Positions 51,387 to 60,633 of a stretch of 64,000 nt of DNA are shown in pieces; the first letter of the stretch is position 1; every line of letters starts with the position of its first letter. The notes under the pieces are model-generated. The model had not been told where the DNA came from. It saw only the letters and a program-made list of their open reading frames with translations, and did not search any database. The position numbers and the translations under genes are program-made. Source of the stretch: an uncultured Hyphomicrobiales bacterium (lineage in GTDB: Bacteria; Pseudomonadota; Alphaproteobacteria; Rhizobiales; Rhizobiaceae); assembly GCA_943908365.1 (NCBI GenBank), contig CALTTH010000002.1, positions 1 through 64,000 of the forward strand. Reading direction: 5' to 3'.

Positions 51387-51859
51387 CAATCCTTCTCCTC
51401 TGGCCATTCCACCGTATCGTGGTCCGGATGCTGATAGGATACAAGGCCGGCTATGAAACTTGCAGACGTCAAATCCGCCTCCGTTTCTTCTTGCGGAAGC
51501 GTGTGCAGATGATCGACAAAGCCGATCTTGTTCTCGACGCCCCATTGGATGACGGGCGGTAGCGCCGCAGGATCATCGAAGGCGCCTGCCGCGATCGCCA
51601 TACCATCCGGCGCCTCATAGGTCAGCGGCGTACCGCAGTCCCCGCAGAAGCCACGCTTCACATGGTTGGAGGATTGGAACCGCTTCGGCTCACCGCGTGT
51701 CCAATGAAACTCCACACCGCGCACGGAAACGAGTGGCGCATAATAGGCCCCAAACGCTTTTTGGCACATGCGACAATGGCAGATCGAACTATCCTCCAAG
51801 ACACCTTCTGCTCGAAACCGTATCGCGCCGCATTGGCATCCGCCGGTATGAGTGGTCAT
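51386..51859 (-). CDS. GFA-family protein, tandem paralogue
   Basis: 157 residues with the same Cys framework (GGCQCGAIRFRAEG, ICHCRMCQKAFG, FCGDCGTPLTYEAP) and the same C-terminal YQHPDHDTVEWPEE as its neighbour, so the pair arose by duplication. It lies directly upstream of the second copy (ATGA overlap). Its own start overlaps the end of a DUF559 remnant. Confidence 0.92.
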   Translation of the reverse strand: MTTHTGGCQCGAIRFRAEGVLEDSSICHCRMCQKAFGAYYAPLVSVRGVEFHWTRGEPKRFQSSNHVKRGFCGDCGTPLTYEAPDGMAIAAGAFDDPAALPPVIQWGVENKIGFVDHLHTLPQEETEADLTSASFIAGLVSYQHPDHDTVEWPEEKD

Positions 51860-52020
51860 GAATGCTCCTTTGGTATCGATCGCAGGATGTGTACGCAGAC
51901 ACCGTCTATCTGGTGAAGGACATCATTGTTCCAGAAGCAGATGACGGTCCAGCCGTTTTGCTGGAGAGTTTCGGTTCTTTGCCAGTCGTAGCGACCTGCT
52001 CGGCAGGGCCGAGGAGGGTA
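51856..52020 (-). pseudogene. remnant of a DUF559 endonuclease-like gene
   Basis: The minus strand reads GRYDWQRTETLQQNGWTVIC followed by FWNNDVLHQIDGV and a stop at 51856-51858. The ER/QRT-L-x-x-x-GW-x-V-x-x-FWNNDV pattern is the C-terminal end of DUF559 (Vsr-like fold) proteins. The catalytic N-terminal part is missing and no in-frame start codon is present, so it is a truncated relic. It lies between cysS and the GFA genes. Confidence 0.7.
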
Positions 52021-52057
52021 AGGTGCGAATGAAGAGTAAGAGCGGCGGTTCGAGACC

Positions 52058-53443
52058 CTACCGCTTCAACTCCCAAGTCGTCACCCGTTCCCCCGTCTCC
52101 TTGTCCTTGCCGTCCTTCAACTGAACGCCCTTGGCAGACAACTCGTCCCTGATCCGATCCGCCTCGGTAAAGTTCCTCGCCTTCAGCATCTCTAACCGCA
52201 TAGCAACGAGCGAATCCACAGCGGCAGCAATTGCCTCATCCACCTCCGTCTTCTTCGGCAGCACGCCAAGAAGTGCTGCACTCGCCGCAAACACGGGAAG
52301 TTTTTCCGGATCGGCATTGGCGGCCTGGGCCAGAGCATGCAGCGCCTGGACGGCAGCGACGGTATTGAGATCGTCGGCAAGCGCGTCGAGCACGCTCTGA
52401 TCGATATCCGCGTCGCCCGCTTCCGCAGCCGGCCACTTCGCCAGCAGCCGCTCGGCTTCCTCCAGACGCTTCACCGAGAAGTCGATTGGCTCGCGGTAAT
52501 GTGTCATCAGCATTGCGAGCCGCAGAACTTCGCCCGGCCATTTGCGTCCACCAAAGGCTTCGGTGTGCAGGAGATCATAGATGGTAACGAAATTGCCGTC
52601 GGACTTCGACATCTTGCGGCCTTCGACCTGAACGAAGCCGTTATGCATCCAGACGTTGGCCATCACGTGCGTGCCATGGGCGCAGCGCGATTGGGCGATT
52701 TCGTTCTCATGATGCGGGAAGATCAGGTCGAGGCCGCCGCCGTGAATGTCGAAGACCTCGCCAAGATAGCGTCCCGACATGGCCGAGCATTCGATATGCC
52801 AGCCGGGCCGGCCGCGACCCCACGGGCTTTCCCAGCCGGGTTCGTTATGGCTTGAAAGCTTCCACAACACGAAGTCGCCGGGGTTCTTCTTGTGCGCATC
52901 CACCGCGATGCGTGCGCCAGCCTGCTGCTCGTCCAGGGGACGCTTGGACAACTGGCCGTAATCACTCATGGATTTGGTATCGAACAGCACTTCGCCCGCC
53001 GCCACATAGGCGTGACCACGCGCGATCAGTTTCTCGATGATGTCGATCATCTGGGCGATGTTATCGGTCGCGCGCGGCTCCACCGTCGGCTCAAGGCAGC
53101 CAAGCGCTGCGACATCCTGATGAAACTGGTTGGCGGTCTTTTCCGTCACCGCGTGGATCGCGTCGTTCAGCGGCAGGTCCGGGTAATCGCGCAGCGCCCG
53201 CGCATTGATCTTGTCGTCCACATCGGTGATGTTGCGGGCATAGGTGACGCCGTTCTCGCCATAGACATGGCGCAACAGGCGATAAAGCACGTCGAAGACG
53301 ATGACAGGGCGGGCGTTACCAATATGGGCGTAATCATAGACCGTCGGGCCGCAGACATACATGCGCACATTCTTCGCATCGATCGGCTGAAATTCGGCTT
53401 TTTCGCGGGTCAGCGTGTTGTGGAGCTTCAAGCGCAAGGACAT
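52058..53443 (-). CDS. cysS: cysteinyl-tRNA synthetase
   Basis: 461-residue class I synthetase that charges tRNA-Cys. The HIGH motif appears as AHIGNARP, the KMSKS motif as KMSKSDGN, and zinc ligands as YVCGPTVYDYAHIG, GWHIECSAM and FPHHENEIAQS. The ATG at 53443 has AAGGA 6 bases upstream. Normal length. It is monocistronic as far as can be seen. Confidence 0.97.
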   Translation of the reverse strand: MSLRLKLHNTLTREKAEFQPIDAKNVRMYVCGPTVYDYAHIGNARPVIVFDVLYRLLRHVYGENGVTYARNITDVDDKINARALRDYPDLPLNDAIHAVTEKTANQFHQDVAALGCLEPTVEPRATDNIAQMIDIIEKLIARGHAYVAAGEVLFDTKSMSDYGQLSKRPLDEQQAGARIAVDAHKKNPGDFVLWKLSSHNEPGWESPWGRGRPGWHIECSAMSGRYLGEVFDIHGGGLDLIFPHHENEIAQSRCAHGTHVMANVWMHNGFVQVEGRKMSKSDGNFVTIYDLLHTEAFGGRKWPGEVLRLAMLMTHYREPIDFSVKRLEEAERLLAKWPAAEAGDADIDQSVLDALADDLNTVAAVQALHALAQAANADPEKLPVFAASAALLGVLPKKTEVDEAIAAAVDSLVAMRLEMLKARNFTEADRIRDELSAKGVQLKDGKDKETGERVTTWELKR

Positions 53444-53535
53444 GCGTATTTCCTTCGGGTATCGGAGATTGACCCCCACCGGAGCGTTTGTCTACTTTGA
53501 CCTTTCAGGAGACGAAAACGATCTGGCCGGGTGCC

Positions 53536-53639
53536 AGAGCGCCGTGCGTCCCTTAGGACGCACAAAGGACGCTCTAACGTCTAGAATCTACGCATCGTGC
53601 TTTCCGAAAATCGACTCCGATTTTCGGGCCGATGCTGTA
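53536..53639 (+). repeat. type B two-palindrome intergenic repeat, copy 3
   Basis: AGAGCGCCGTGCGTCCCTTA followed by GGACGCACAAAGGACGCTCT forms the left palindrome; CCGAAAATCGACTCCGATTT with TCGG forms the right. It ends GCCGATGCTGTA. 104 bp, between cysS and the SDR gene. Confidence 0.88.
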
Positions 53640-53756
53640 GACCAGCAAAATTCAACTCAGCAACAGCGGCAGATCGTTATTTTCATGGCTTGCTTTATGA
53701 AACGATACCCGTTGTCGGTCAAGAGCATCGCTTTGAGATTCATGCCGGTTCGCAAG

Positions 53757-54497
53757 TCATTCCGGCGCGCGGTAGCTGACGAATTTCTGGTCGCGAACCA
53801 CATAGATCTTGCCGGTCTCTGTAAGCTCTGGAGAGGCAAGCGGAACGATGGCTTGGGCCACTTCCGACGGATGGGGCAGGGTGTCGGGATCTTCGCCGGG
53901 CATCGCCTGAGCCCGCATCGCCGTGCGCGTCGCACCCGGATTGATGCTGTTGATGCGCAGATGGGTCTGCTCGGTTTCGGCAGCCCATGTGCGTGCCAGC
54001 GCTTCGACGGCTGCCTTTGACGTGGAGTAAACGCCCCAAAACGGACGACAGGAATGGGCAGCGCCGGACGACAGGATCAGCGCACGTCCAGCATCGGATT
54101 TCAACAGAAGCGGCTCGACCGAGCGGATCAGCCGCCATGTCGCGGTGACGTTGATATTCATCACCTTTTCGAACACCTTGGCCTCGATATGGCCGACGGG
54201 TGAAATGACGCCAAGCATCCCGGCATTGGCGACCAGAATATCCAGCTTGCCCCAGCGTTCGTGGATAGAGGCGCCGAGCGCGTCGATCGCCTTCATGTCG
54301 GCGAGATCGAAGGGAACGAGCGTTGCCGTTCCGCCGACCGCCTTGATGGCATCGTCCAGATCTTCCAGCCCACCGACGGTGCGCGCACAGGCAATGACAT
54401 GGGCGCCGGCTTTCGCCAGTTCGACCGCAGTAAAATAGCCGATTCCGCGTGAAGCGCCGGTCACGAGTGCGATCCGGCCTTTAAGGTCGATGGTCAT
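53757..54497 (-). CDS. SDR-family oxidoreductase
   Basis: 246-residue short-chain dehydrogenase/reductase. The cofactor loop is VTGASRGIGYF (TGxxxGIG), NAG is in LVANAGML, and the catalytic Ser, Tyr and Lys are visible in LILSSGAAHS and GVYSTSKAAVEAL. Start ATG at 54497 with GGGGG close upstream. The substrate is unknown. It lies 3' of the purF terminator on the same strand. Confidence 0.93.
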   Translation of the reverse strand: MTIDLKGRIALVTGASRGIGYFTAVELAKAGAHVIACARTVGGLEDLDDAIKAVGGTATLVPFDLADMKAIDALGASIHERWGKLDILVANAGMLGVISPVGHIEAKVFEKVMNINVTATWRLIRSVEPLLLKSDAGRALILSSGAAHSCRPFWGVYSTSKAAVEALARTWAAETEQTHLRINSINPGATRTAMRAQAMPGEDPDTLPHPSEVAQAIVPLASPELTETGKIYVVRDQKFVSYRAPE

Positions 54498-54589
54498 GGT
54501 CCCCCCTGAATGTCGTTCGGTCGTCCGCTCTCTCTTACTGAGGGAGGACATGTCCGGCAAGCGGCTTCAAGGTCGCAGGTGACCGCAAA

Positions 54590-54617
54590 CAAAAGCCCGC
54601 AGTTTCGATGCGGGCTT
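54590..54617 (-). terminator. Rho-independent terminator of purF
   Basis: AAGCCCGCA and TGCGGGCTT perfect 9-bp arms; on the minus strand a TTTT run follows. It is 8 bases after the purF stop. Confidence 0.88.
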
Positions 54618-54624
54618 GAAGCGA

Positions 54625-56118
54625 TCAGCCGTTACTGGCCAGCATGGAAATCTTGCTGCCCATCGACTCGCCGTTCTTATCGAGCAGGCGGGTCGGATAT
54701 TCACCGGTGAAGTAATGGTCGGTGAACTGCGGACGGGCAGGGTTGCGGTCTTCGCCGCCAACAGCACGATAAAGTCCGTTGATCGACAGGAAGGCAAGCG
54801 AGTCCGCGCCGATATGTTTCGCCATCGCATCCACGTCAGCACACTGGTTGGCGAGAAGCTTGTCGGCATCGGGCGTGTCGATGCCGTAGAAATCGGGATG
54901 AAAAATCATCGGGCTGGCGACGCGGATGTGGACTTCCTTGGCGCCCGCTTCGCGGATCATCTGGACGATTTTGACCGAGGTCGTGCCGCGAACGATCGAA
55001 TCATCCACCAGAACGACACGCTTGTCCTCGATCATCGCCCGGTTGGCGGAATGCTTCAGCTTCACACCAAAAGCGCGGATCTGCTGCGTCGGTTCGATGA
55101 AGGTACGACCGACATAGTGGTTGCGGATGATGCCGTATTCGAACGGGATGCCGCTCTCCTGGGCAAAACCAAGCGCTGCAGGCGTGCCGCCATCCGGCAC
55201 CGGCACGACGACGTCGGCCTCAAGCGGTGCTTCCTTGGCGAGGTTCATGCCCATGTTCTTACGCGTCGTGTAGACGTTACGACCGCCGACGACCGAGTCG
55301 GGACGCGCGAAATAGACATATTCGAACAGGCAGAGGCGTTCGGGCTGCGGCTTGTTCGGCTTGCGCGCATCGATGCTGATCGATCCATCCGGCTGGATCT
55401 CGCAGATGATGACTTCGCCGTTTTCCACGTCGCGCACGAACTTCGCGCCGATAATGTCGAGCGCACAGGTTTCCGAACAGAAAATCGGCTTGCCGTCGAG
55501 ATCGCCCATGACGAGCGGGCGAATGCCCGTGGGGTCGCGCGCAGCAATCAGCTTGGTGCGGGTCATTGCCAGCATCGAATAGCCGCCTTCCATCTGGCGG
55601 ATCGCATCGATGAAGCGGTCGGCGGTTGAGGAGTGGCGCGAGCGCGCAATGAGATGCAGTACGACTTCCGTATCGGAGGTGGACTGGCAGATCGCACCCG
55701 TTGCGATGATCTGGCGGCGCAGTGTCAGGCCATTGGTGAAGTTGCCGTTATGGGCAATGGCGATACCGCCTTCTTCCAATTCGGCAAATAGCGGCTGCAC
55801 GTTGCGCATCGCCACTTCACCGGTGGTGGAGTAGCGGGTGTGACCAATAGAGATCGAGCCGGGTAGGCGGGCAAGTGTCATTGGGTTGGTGTAGTGATCG
55901 CCCACCAGCCCCATATGCCGTTCTTGATGGAAGCGCTTGCCATCGAATGAAACGATACCGGCCGCTTCCTGGCCGCGATGCTGGAGAGCATGCAGGCCGA
56001 GCGCCGTCAGGGCCGCCGCATCCGCGTGACCGAGGATGCCGAACACACCGCATTCTTCATGCAGGGTATCGCCATCGATAATGTCATTGAAAGTGGAATG
56101 CGAAAGCGGCTCATTCAT
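54625..56118 (-). CDS. purF: amidophosphoribosyltransferase
   Basis: First committed step of purine synthesis: PRPP plus glutamine gives phosphoribosylamine. 497 residues, B. subtilis-like type. The propeptide is followed by the N-terminal nucleophile Cys23 in HEECGVFGI; glutaminase residues IGHTRYSTTG and HNGNFTNG are present. The PRTase PRPP loop is VVLVDDSIVRGTT. Separated from upstream cvpA by a hairpin. Confidence 0.97.
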   Translation of the reverse strand: MNEPLSHSTFNDIIDGDTLHEECGVFGILGHADAAALTALGLHALQHRGQEAAGIVSFDGKRFHQERHMGLVGDHYTNPMTLARLPGSISIGHTRYSTTGEVAMRNVQPLFAELEEGGIAIAHNGNFTNGLTLRRQIIATGAICQSTSDTEVVLHLIARSRHSSTADRFIDAIRQMEGGYSMLAMTRTKLIAARDPTGIRPLVMGDLDGKPIFCSETCALDIIGAKFVRDVENGEVIICEIQPDGSISIDARKPNKPQPERLCLFEYVYFARPDSVVGGRNVYTTRKNMGMNLAKEAPLEADVVVPVPDGGTPAALGFAQESGIPFEYGIIRNHYVGRTFIEPTQQIRAFGVKLKHSANRAMIEDKRVVLVDDSIVRGTTSVKIVQMIREAGAKEVHIRVASPMIFHPDFYGIDTPDADKLLANQCADVDAMAKHIGADSLAFLSINGLYRAVGGEDRNPARPQFTDHYFTGEYPTRLLDKNGESMGSKISMLASNG

Positions 56119-56219
56119 CTGGCTTGCCTTTGCTTACTGCCAAAAACAAAAACCGCCCCGACGAATTGCTTTGTCGGTTTGGCCTGTCGGCTGCCTATGT
56201 CGAAGTATCTAGCACAAAT

Positions 56220-56250
56220 AGCGCGCCTTGCATCTATTGCAAGGCGCGCT
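56220..56250 (-). terminator. hairpin between cvpA and purF
   Basis: AGCGCGCCTTGCA and TGCAAGGCGCGCT form a perfect 13-bp stem with a 5-base loop, 6 bases after the cvpA stop on the minus strand, followed by ATTTG. It probably terminates or attenuates transcription before purF. Confidence 0.75.
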
Positions 56251-56256
56251 ATCGCA

Positions 56257-56838
56257 TCAATTCGCAGGTGCCGTGGTCGCCGGTGCGTCTTCCGCGGGCG
56301 CCTGCTCAGGTGTCGTCTCAGTCTTCTTCCCAAGGATGCGAGCGCGGATTTGCGGCTCGATATCATCCGGCAGAACTGCTTCCAGTTTGCCGACCAGACC
56401 ATCGAGGAACGGCTTGGACTTGGCCTGCGTCACCCATTCGGGCTGCGTTCTGACGTCGACCAGCCAGTTCCAGAAGGCGACCGCGACGACGAGCAGAAGC
56501 AGGCCGCGCGCTGCACCGAAGAGAAAACCGAGCGTGCGATCCAGCGCACCAATGCGGCTGTCGATGATGAAGTCGGCGACGCGCGAGGTAATGAAGGAAA
56601 TGATGATCAGCGCAACGAGAAAGACCAGACCGGCCGAACCGGCAATCGCGATCTTGTCGTCATCGGTATAGTTGCGCGCATAGGGAAGCAGCAGCGGGTA
56701 GAGATAGTAAGCAGCTGCAACGGAGCCAACCCAACTTGCGATGGACAGAATTTCACGCGAGAACCCGCGCACCATGGCGAGAACGGCGGAGAAAAGCACA
56801 ACGGCAAGAACGATACCGTCGAAAATCGTAATGGGCAT
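56257..56838 (-). CDS. cvpA: CvpA-family membrane protein
   Basis: 193-residue inner-membrane protein with about four helices (FDGIVLAVVLFSAVLAMVRG opening) and an Ala/Glu/Pro-rich cytoplasmic tail. The cvpA-purF order is widespread. The original colicin V link gave the name; the true role is unclear, possibly in cell-envelope homeostasis. CGGAG lies 8 bases before the ATG. Confidence 0.92.
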   Translation of the reverse strand: MPITIFDGIVLAVVLFSAVLAMVRGFSREILSIASWVGSVAAAYYLYPLLLPYARNYTDDDKIAIAGSAGLVFLVALIIISFITSRVADFIIDSRIGALDRTLGFLFGAARGLLLLVVAVAFWNWLVDVRTQPEWVTQAKSKPFLDGLVGKLEAVLPDDIEPQIRARILGKKTETTPEQAPAEDAPATTAPAN

Positions 56839-56931
56839 TTACCAACTCCGGAGGTCGCAGCACCCAAACAGGGCGCCGCTGTGCCAATTTGCGATCCTCT
56901 TACACTAGCCGGGTAACCAGCGAAAGGATCA

Positions 56932-58335
56932 TTATTCGTCTTCCTCAGCCTGTCTGAAGCGGTTGCCCGAGCCGGCAATGCGCGCCACGAGATCGGGGAG
57001 GCTTTCAATCTCCGTCCAGCGCCCCTTTGAGCCCTTCGGGAGTTCTGCCGACGCGGAAGGCAGAAATGCGGCGGAAAATCCAAGTTTCTCGGCTTCCTTC
57101 AACCGCTGCGCCGTTTGAGAAACCGGCCGCACTGCGCCCGACAGGCTGACTTCGCCGAAATAGACGCAATCGGCAGGTAGGGCAAGACCGGCAAGCGAGG
57201 AAACCAGTGCAGAAGCAATCGCCATGTCTGCTGCAGGCTCCGAAATCCGGTAGCCACCGGCAATGTTGAGATAGACATCGTGCTGGCCAAGCTTCACGCC
57301 GCAATGGGCCTCGAGCACGGCAAGAATCATGGCAAGGCGTGAGGAGTCCCACCCCACCACCGCACGGCGCGGTGTGCCGAGCGAGGTGGCAGCCACCAGG
57401 GCCTGAACCTCCACCAACACTGGCCGCGTGCCTTCCATACCGGCGAAAACAGCCGCGCCCGGGGACTTTTCGTTGCGCTCTCCAAGGAAAAGCTCCGACG
57501 GATTGGAGACCTCGCGCAGACCCCGGTCCGACATTTCGAAAACACCGATTTCATCGGTCGGGCCGAAACGGTTCTTGACGGTGCGAAGGATGCGGTAATG
57601 GTGCCCCCGATCGCCCTCGAAATAGAGCACGGCATCCACCATGTGCTCCACCACGCGCGGACCGGCGATCTGGCCTTCCTTCGTCACATGGCCGACCAGC
57701 ACCATGGTGGCACCCGTCTGCTTGGCAAACCGGATCATCGCCTGAACGCAGGTGCGCACCTGCGTGACAGTTCCAGGTGCGGAATCGGCGGTGTCGCTCC
57801 ACAGCGTTTGAATGGAATCGATGATGACGAGATCGGGCCGTTTGCCCTCGGAAATCGTCGCCAGAATATCTTCGACGTTGGTTTCAGCCGCCAGCAACAC
57901 GTCGGTGTCCGCCGCACCAAGACGCTGCGCCCGCAAGCGCACCTGTGCCACAGCCTCTTCGCCCGATACGTAAACGACACGATGACCTTGCCGGGAGAGT
58001 GCCGCCGCAGCCTGCATCAGAAGGGTCGATTTTCCGATGCCCGGATCGCCACCGATCAACACCGCCGATCCGCGCACGAAGCCCCCGCCGGTCGCACGAT
58101 CCAGTTCGCTCATGCCGGTCGGAATGCGCGGTGCCTCCTCGATTTCACCGGAAAGCGAGGTGAGGGTGACGGGACGGCCCTTCTTCGGCGTCTTGCCGGG
58201 GCCGCCGCCAATACCGCCCATCGGGTCTTCTTCAACGATGGTGTTCCACTCGCCGCAGCCCTCGCATTTTCCCGCCCAACGGGTGTGCACCGTGCCGCAG
58301 TTCTGGCAGACGAATTGTGTCTTGGCTTTGGCCAT
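56932..58335 (-). CDS. radA: DNA repair protein RadA
   Basis: 467-residue RecA-like helicase that processes recombination intermediates. N-terminal C4 zinc finger (Cys 10, 13, 24, 27: FVCQNCG and CEGCGEW), Walker A GGDPGIGKSTLL, the RadA-specific KNRFGPTDEIGVF motif, and a Lon-like C-terminal domain. Cytosolic. The gene precedes cvpA by about 90 bases. Confidence 0.96.
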   Translation of the reverse strand: MAKAKTQFVCQNCGTVHTRWAGKCEGCGEWNTIVEEDPMGGIGGGPGKTPKKGRPVTLTSLSGEIEEAPRIPTGMSELDRATGGGFVRGSAVLIGGDPGIGKSTLLMQAAAALSRQGHRVVYVSGEEAVAQVRLRAQRLGAADTDVLLAAETNVEDILATISEGKRPDLVIIDSIQTLWSDTADSAPGTVTQVRTCVQAMIRFAKQTGATMVLVGHVTKEGQIAGPRVVEHMVDAVLYFEGDRGHHYRILRTVKNRFGPTDEIGVFEMSDRGLREVSNPSELFLGERNEKSPGAAVFAGMEGTRPVLVEVQALVAATSLGTPRRAVVGWDSSRLAMILAVLEAHCGVKLGQHDVYLNIAGGYRISEPAADMAIASALVSSLAGLALPADCVYFGEVSLSGAVRPVSQTAQRLKEAEKLGFSAAFLPSASAELPKGSKGRWTEIESLPDLVARIAGSGNRFRQAEEDE

Positions 58336-58446
58336 GAATGTCAGTCTTTTTTTTTAGAGAGTAACGAGCGGAGTCGCGAAGAATTTCGATCCCGTTTTGT
58401 TCTCATCTAGCACGGATCGTTCGAGCTTTCCAAGAGGTGGAAATCG

Positions 58447-59622
58447 TTACTCGTCGCCGATCATATATTGCCGCTCATACCGAAGCCCGAGGCTTGTCAG
58501 CAGCTCGTAGCCGATGGTGCCCGCGGCCCGCGCCACCTCATCGACGGGAACATTCGGCCCGAAGAGCTCGATATAGTCGCCTGCGCGAATGGCACGTTCC
58601 GGCACGTCAGTGACGTCGAAAATGGTGAGGTCCATGGTGATGCGGCCGGCGACCGGAACGCGATAGCCATTGATGAACCCTTCCGCGCCCCCACGGCCCA
58701 TCTCGCGCAGTGGAATGCCGGAGCCTGAGAGCGATCGCGAATAGCCATCGGCATAACCTACGGCCGCGATCGCCAGACGGCTCGCACGCTTCAACTGATA
58801 GGTGCCGCCATAACTCACCGTCTGCCCTTCACCGGCCTCGCGAATCTGGATGATCCGCGCCTCCGCCTTGGCGACCGGGCGCATGGGGTTCTTCATGTCG
58901 TTGACCGCTTCGCCGCCGTAAAGCGAGATACCCGGACGCGTCAGATCGAAGTGGTAGTCCGGGCCGAGGAAGATTCCTGCAGAGGCTGAAAGGCTTGATT
59001 CGATACCTTCGAAAGCCGCGCTAACTCTTCGGAATGACTCAAGTTGCGCCTTGTTCATCGGTGAGGAGGGGGTATCGGCGCTGGCAAGATGCGACATCAC
59101 CAACACGGGATCGAAGCTTGCCGGACGTGTCGGGTCATCGGCGAGATAAAGCGCGTCTTCGAGCGGAAGTCCAAGCCGGTTGAAGCCCGTATCGACATGC
59201 AGCGCAAAGGGATGATCACCGCGCTCCGCAAGCGCGCTCGTCCAGAAGGAGAGCTGCTCTTCAGAGGCAATGACTGGCACGAGATCATGGGCGAAGACAT
59301 CGCGCTCCTGGCCCGGCCAGATGCCGGAAAGAACGAAGATGCGCGCTTCCGGCGCATGAGGACGAAGCGTCACGCCCTCCGACACACTGGCGACGAAGAA
59401 ATCCCGGGCACCGGCGTGATAGAGCGTCGCGCCACAATCCTCTATCCCCATGCCATAGGCATCCGCCTTCACCACGGCGGCGGCGCGTGCCTTGCCGGAA
59501 CGGCGCTGCATGTCGCGAAAATTATCTGCAAGTGCGGCGAGATCTATGGTCAGCCGAAGCGGTGCGGTTTCGAATGCATCCGCATCCATCTCGGAGAAGC
59601 TGTCATCGAGGTCGTCTGTCAT
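58447..59622 (-). CDS. alr: alanine racemase
   Basis: PLP enzyme that interconverts L- and D-alanine for peptidoglycan. 391 residues from the ATG at 59622 (AAGGTG 8 bases upstream). The PLP lysine is K52 in VVKADAYGMG; the catalytic Tyr lies in AVGYADGYSRS. The first 20 residues are an acidic extension (DDLDDSFSEMDADAFE). It lies upstream of radA on the same strand, and is divergent from the AraC-type gene. Confidence 0.95.
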   Translation of the reverse strand: MTDDLDDSFSEMDADAFETAPLRLTIDLAALADNFRDMQRRSGKARAAAVVKADAYGMGIEDCGATLYHAGARDFFVASVSEGVTLRPHAPEARIFVLSGIWPGQERDVFAHDLVPVIASEEQLSFWTSALAERGDHPFALHVDTGFNRLGLPLEDALYLADDPTRPASFDPVLVMSHLASADTPSSPMNKAQLESFRRVSAAFEGIESSLSASAGIFLGPDYHFDLTRPGISLYGGEAVNDMKNPMRPVAKAEARIIQIREAGEGQTVSYGGTYQLKRASRLAIAAVGYADGYSRSLSGSGIPLREMGRGGAEGFINGYRVPVAGRITMDLTIFDVTDVPERAIRAGDYIELFGPNVPVDEVARAAGTIGYELLTSLGLRYERQYMIGDE

Positions 59623-59701
59623 GGTCTGCACCTTTTGAATGTCGTCGTGGTCTATCACTTTTGTTCAAGACGGTCATGACGGATTGGGCTAAACCCGAGC
59701 T

Positions 59702-60559
59702 ATGCACAATGTTTCGCAGGAACAGGCCACCGACCACATGCCGCTTTCGCGCGCAGAAACCACCAGGTTTTGGCGCGACAAGCGTTTCAAAGGCATGGAA
59801 TGCATGACGGCGACGTTCCTGACGCATGAGTTTTCCCCGCATGCGCATGATACATTTTCCATCGGCGCCATCGAAAACGGCTCGCAGATTTCGACCATCA
59901 AGGGCACGACGGAGCGCACCGGGCCCGGTCATCTCTACCTGATCGATCCCGGCCAGATACATGACGGCGCACCCGGCGGTAACGGTTATCGATACCGCAT
60001 GATCTATCCAGATATCGCGCTTTTGTCTGATGTCATCGAAGACATGACCGGCCGCGCCTTTCACGGCACGCCATCCTTTCCAAGCTTCCTGCCGCATGAT
60101 CCCAAGATGGCGCAGGCCTTCCAGATTGCCCATCGCAGGTTGGAAAACGGGGCAGGGGCGCTTGAGGCGGATGAGGGCATGTTCTCGGTTCTGGCAGAGC
60201 TGTTTTCCCGGCACGGCAGCGCCATCATCTTGCCCGTCGAGACACGCGAGAAAACCGCGGTCTATCAGGCGCGCGAATATCTTAACGACAATTTCGATAC
60301 GGATGTCGGGCTGGAAGAACTGGCGACTATGGCAGGTCTCAGCCGTGCGCATCTGATCCGCGCCTTTCGCCGCGAATTCCACATCACGCCGCATGCCTAT
60401 CTCACTGATATCCGCATCCGCCGAGCAAGGCATCTGTTGCGTCAGGGAGGAAGCCCGGCTTCGGTCGCGCTCGAATGCGGTTTTGCCGATCAGGCGCATT
60501 TTACGCGCCACTTCAAGGCTCGCACGGGCGTAACGCCGGGTCAATTCCGCGCCGCATGA
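59702..60559 (+). CDS. AraC-family transcription regulator
   Basis: 285 residues: an N-terminal cupin-like ligand domain (about 35-110, HEFSPHAHDTFSIGAIENGS) and a C-terminal double helix-turn-helix (about 185-285, VGLEELATMAGLSRAHLIRA and ALECGFADQAHFTRHFKART). It is 74 bases upstream of azlC on the same strand and probably regulates it. Similar AraC proteins beside azlCD respond to amino acids, but the effector is not known. Confidence 0.92.
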   Translation: MHNVSQEQATDHMPLSRAETTRFWRDKRFKGMECMTATFLTHEFSPHAHDTFSIGAIENGSQISTIKGTTERTGPGHLYLIDPGQIHDGAPGGNGYRYRMIYPDIALLSDVIEDMTGRAFHGTPSFPSFLPHDPKMAQAFQIAHRRLENGAGALEADEGMFSVLAELFSRHGSAIILPVETREKTAVYQAREYLNDNFDTDVGLEELATMAGLSRAHLIRAFRREFHITPHAYLTDIRIRRARHLLRQGGSPASVALECGFADQAHFTRHFKARTGVTPGQFRAA

Positions 60560-60633
60560 CCGGCAGATCATTTTCGTTCAATACGGGCGCACCCGCTGTT
60601 CCCTAGATGCATCTCCTGAAGAAGGAGAATGAC

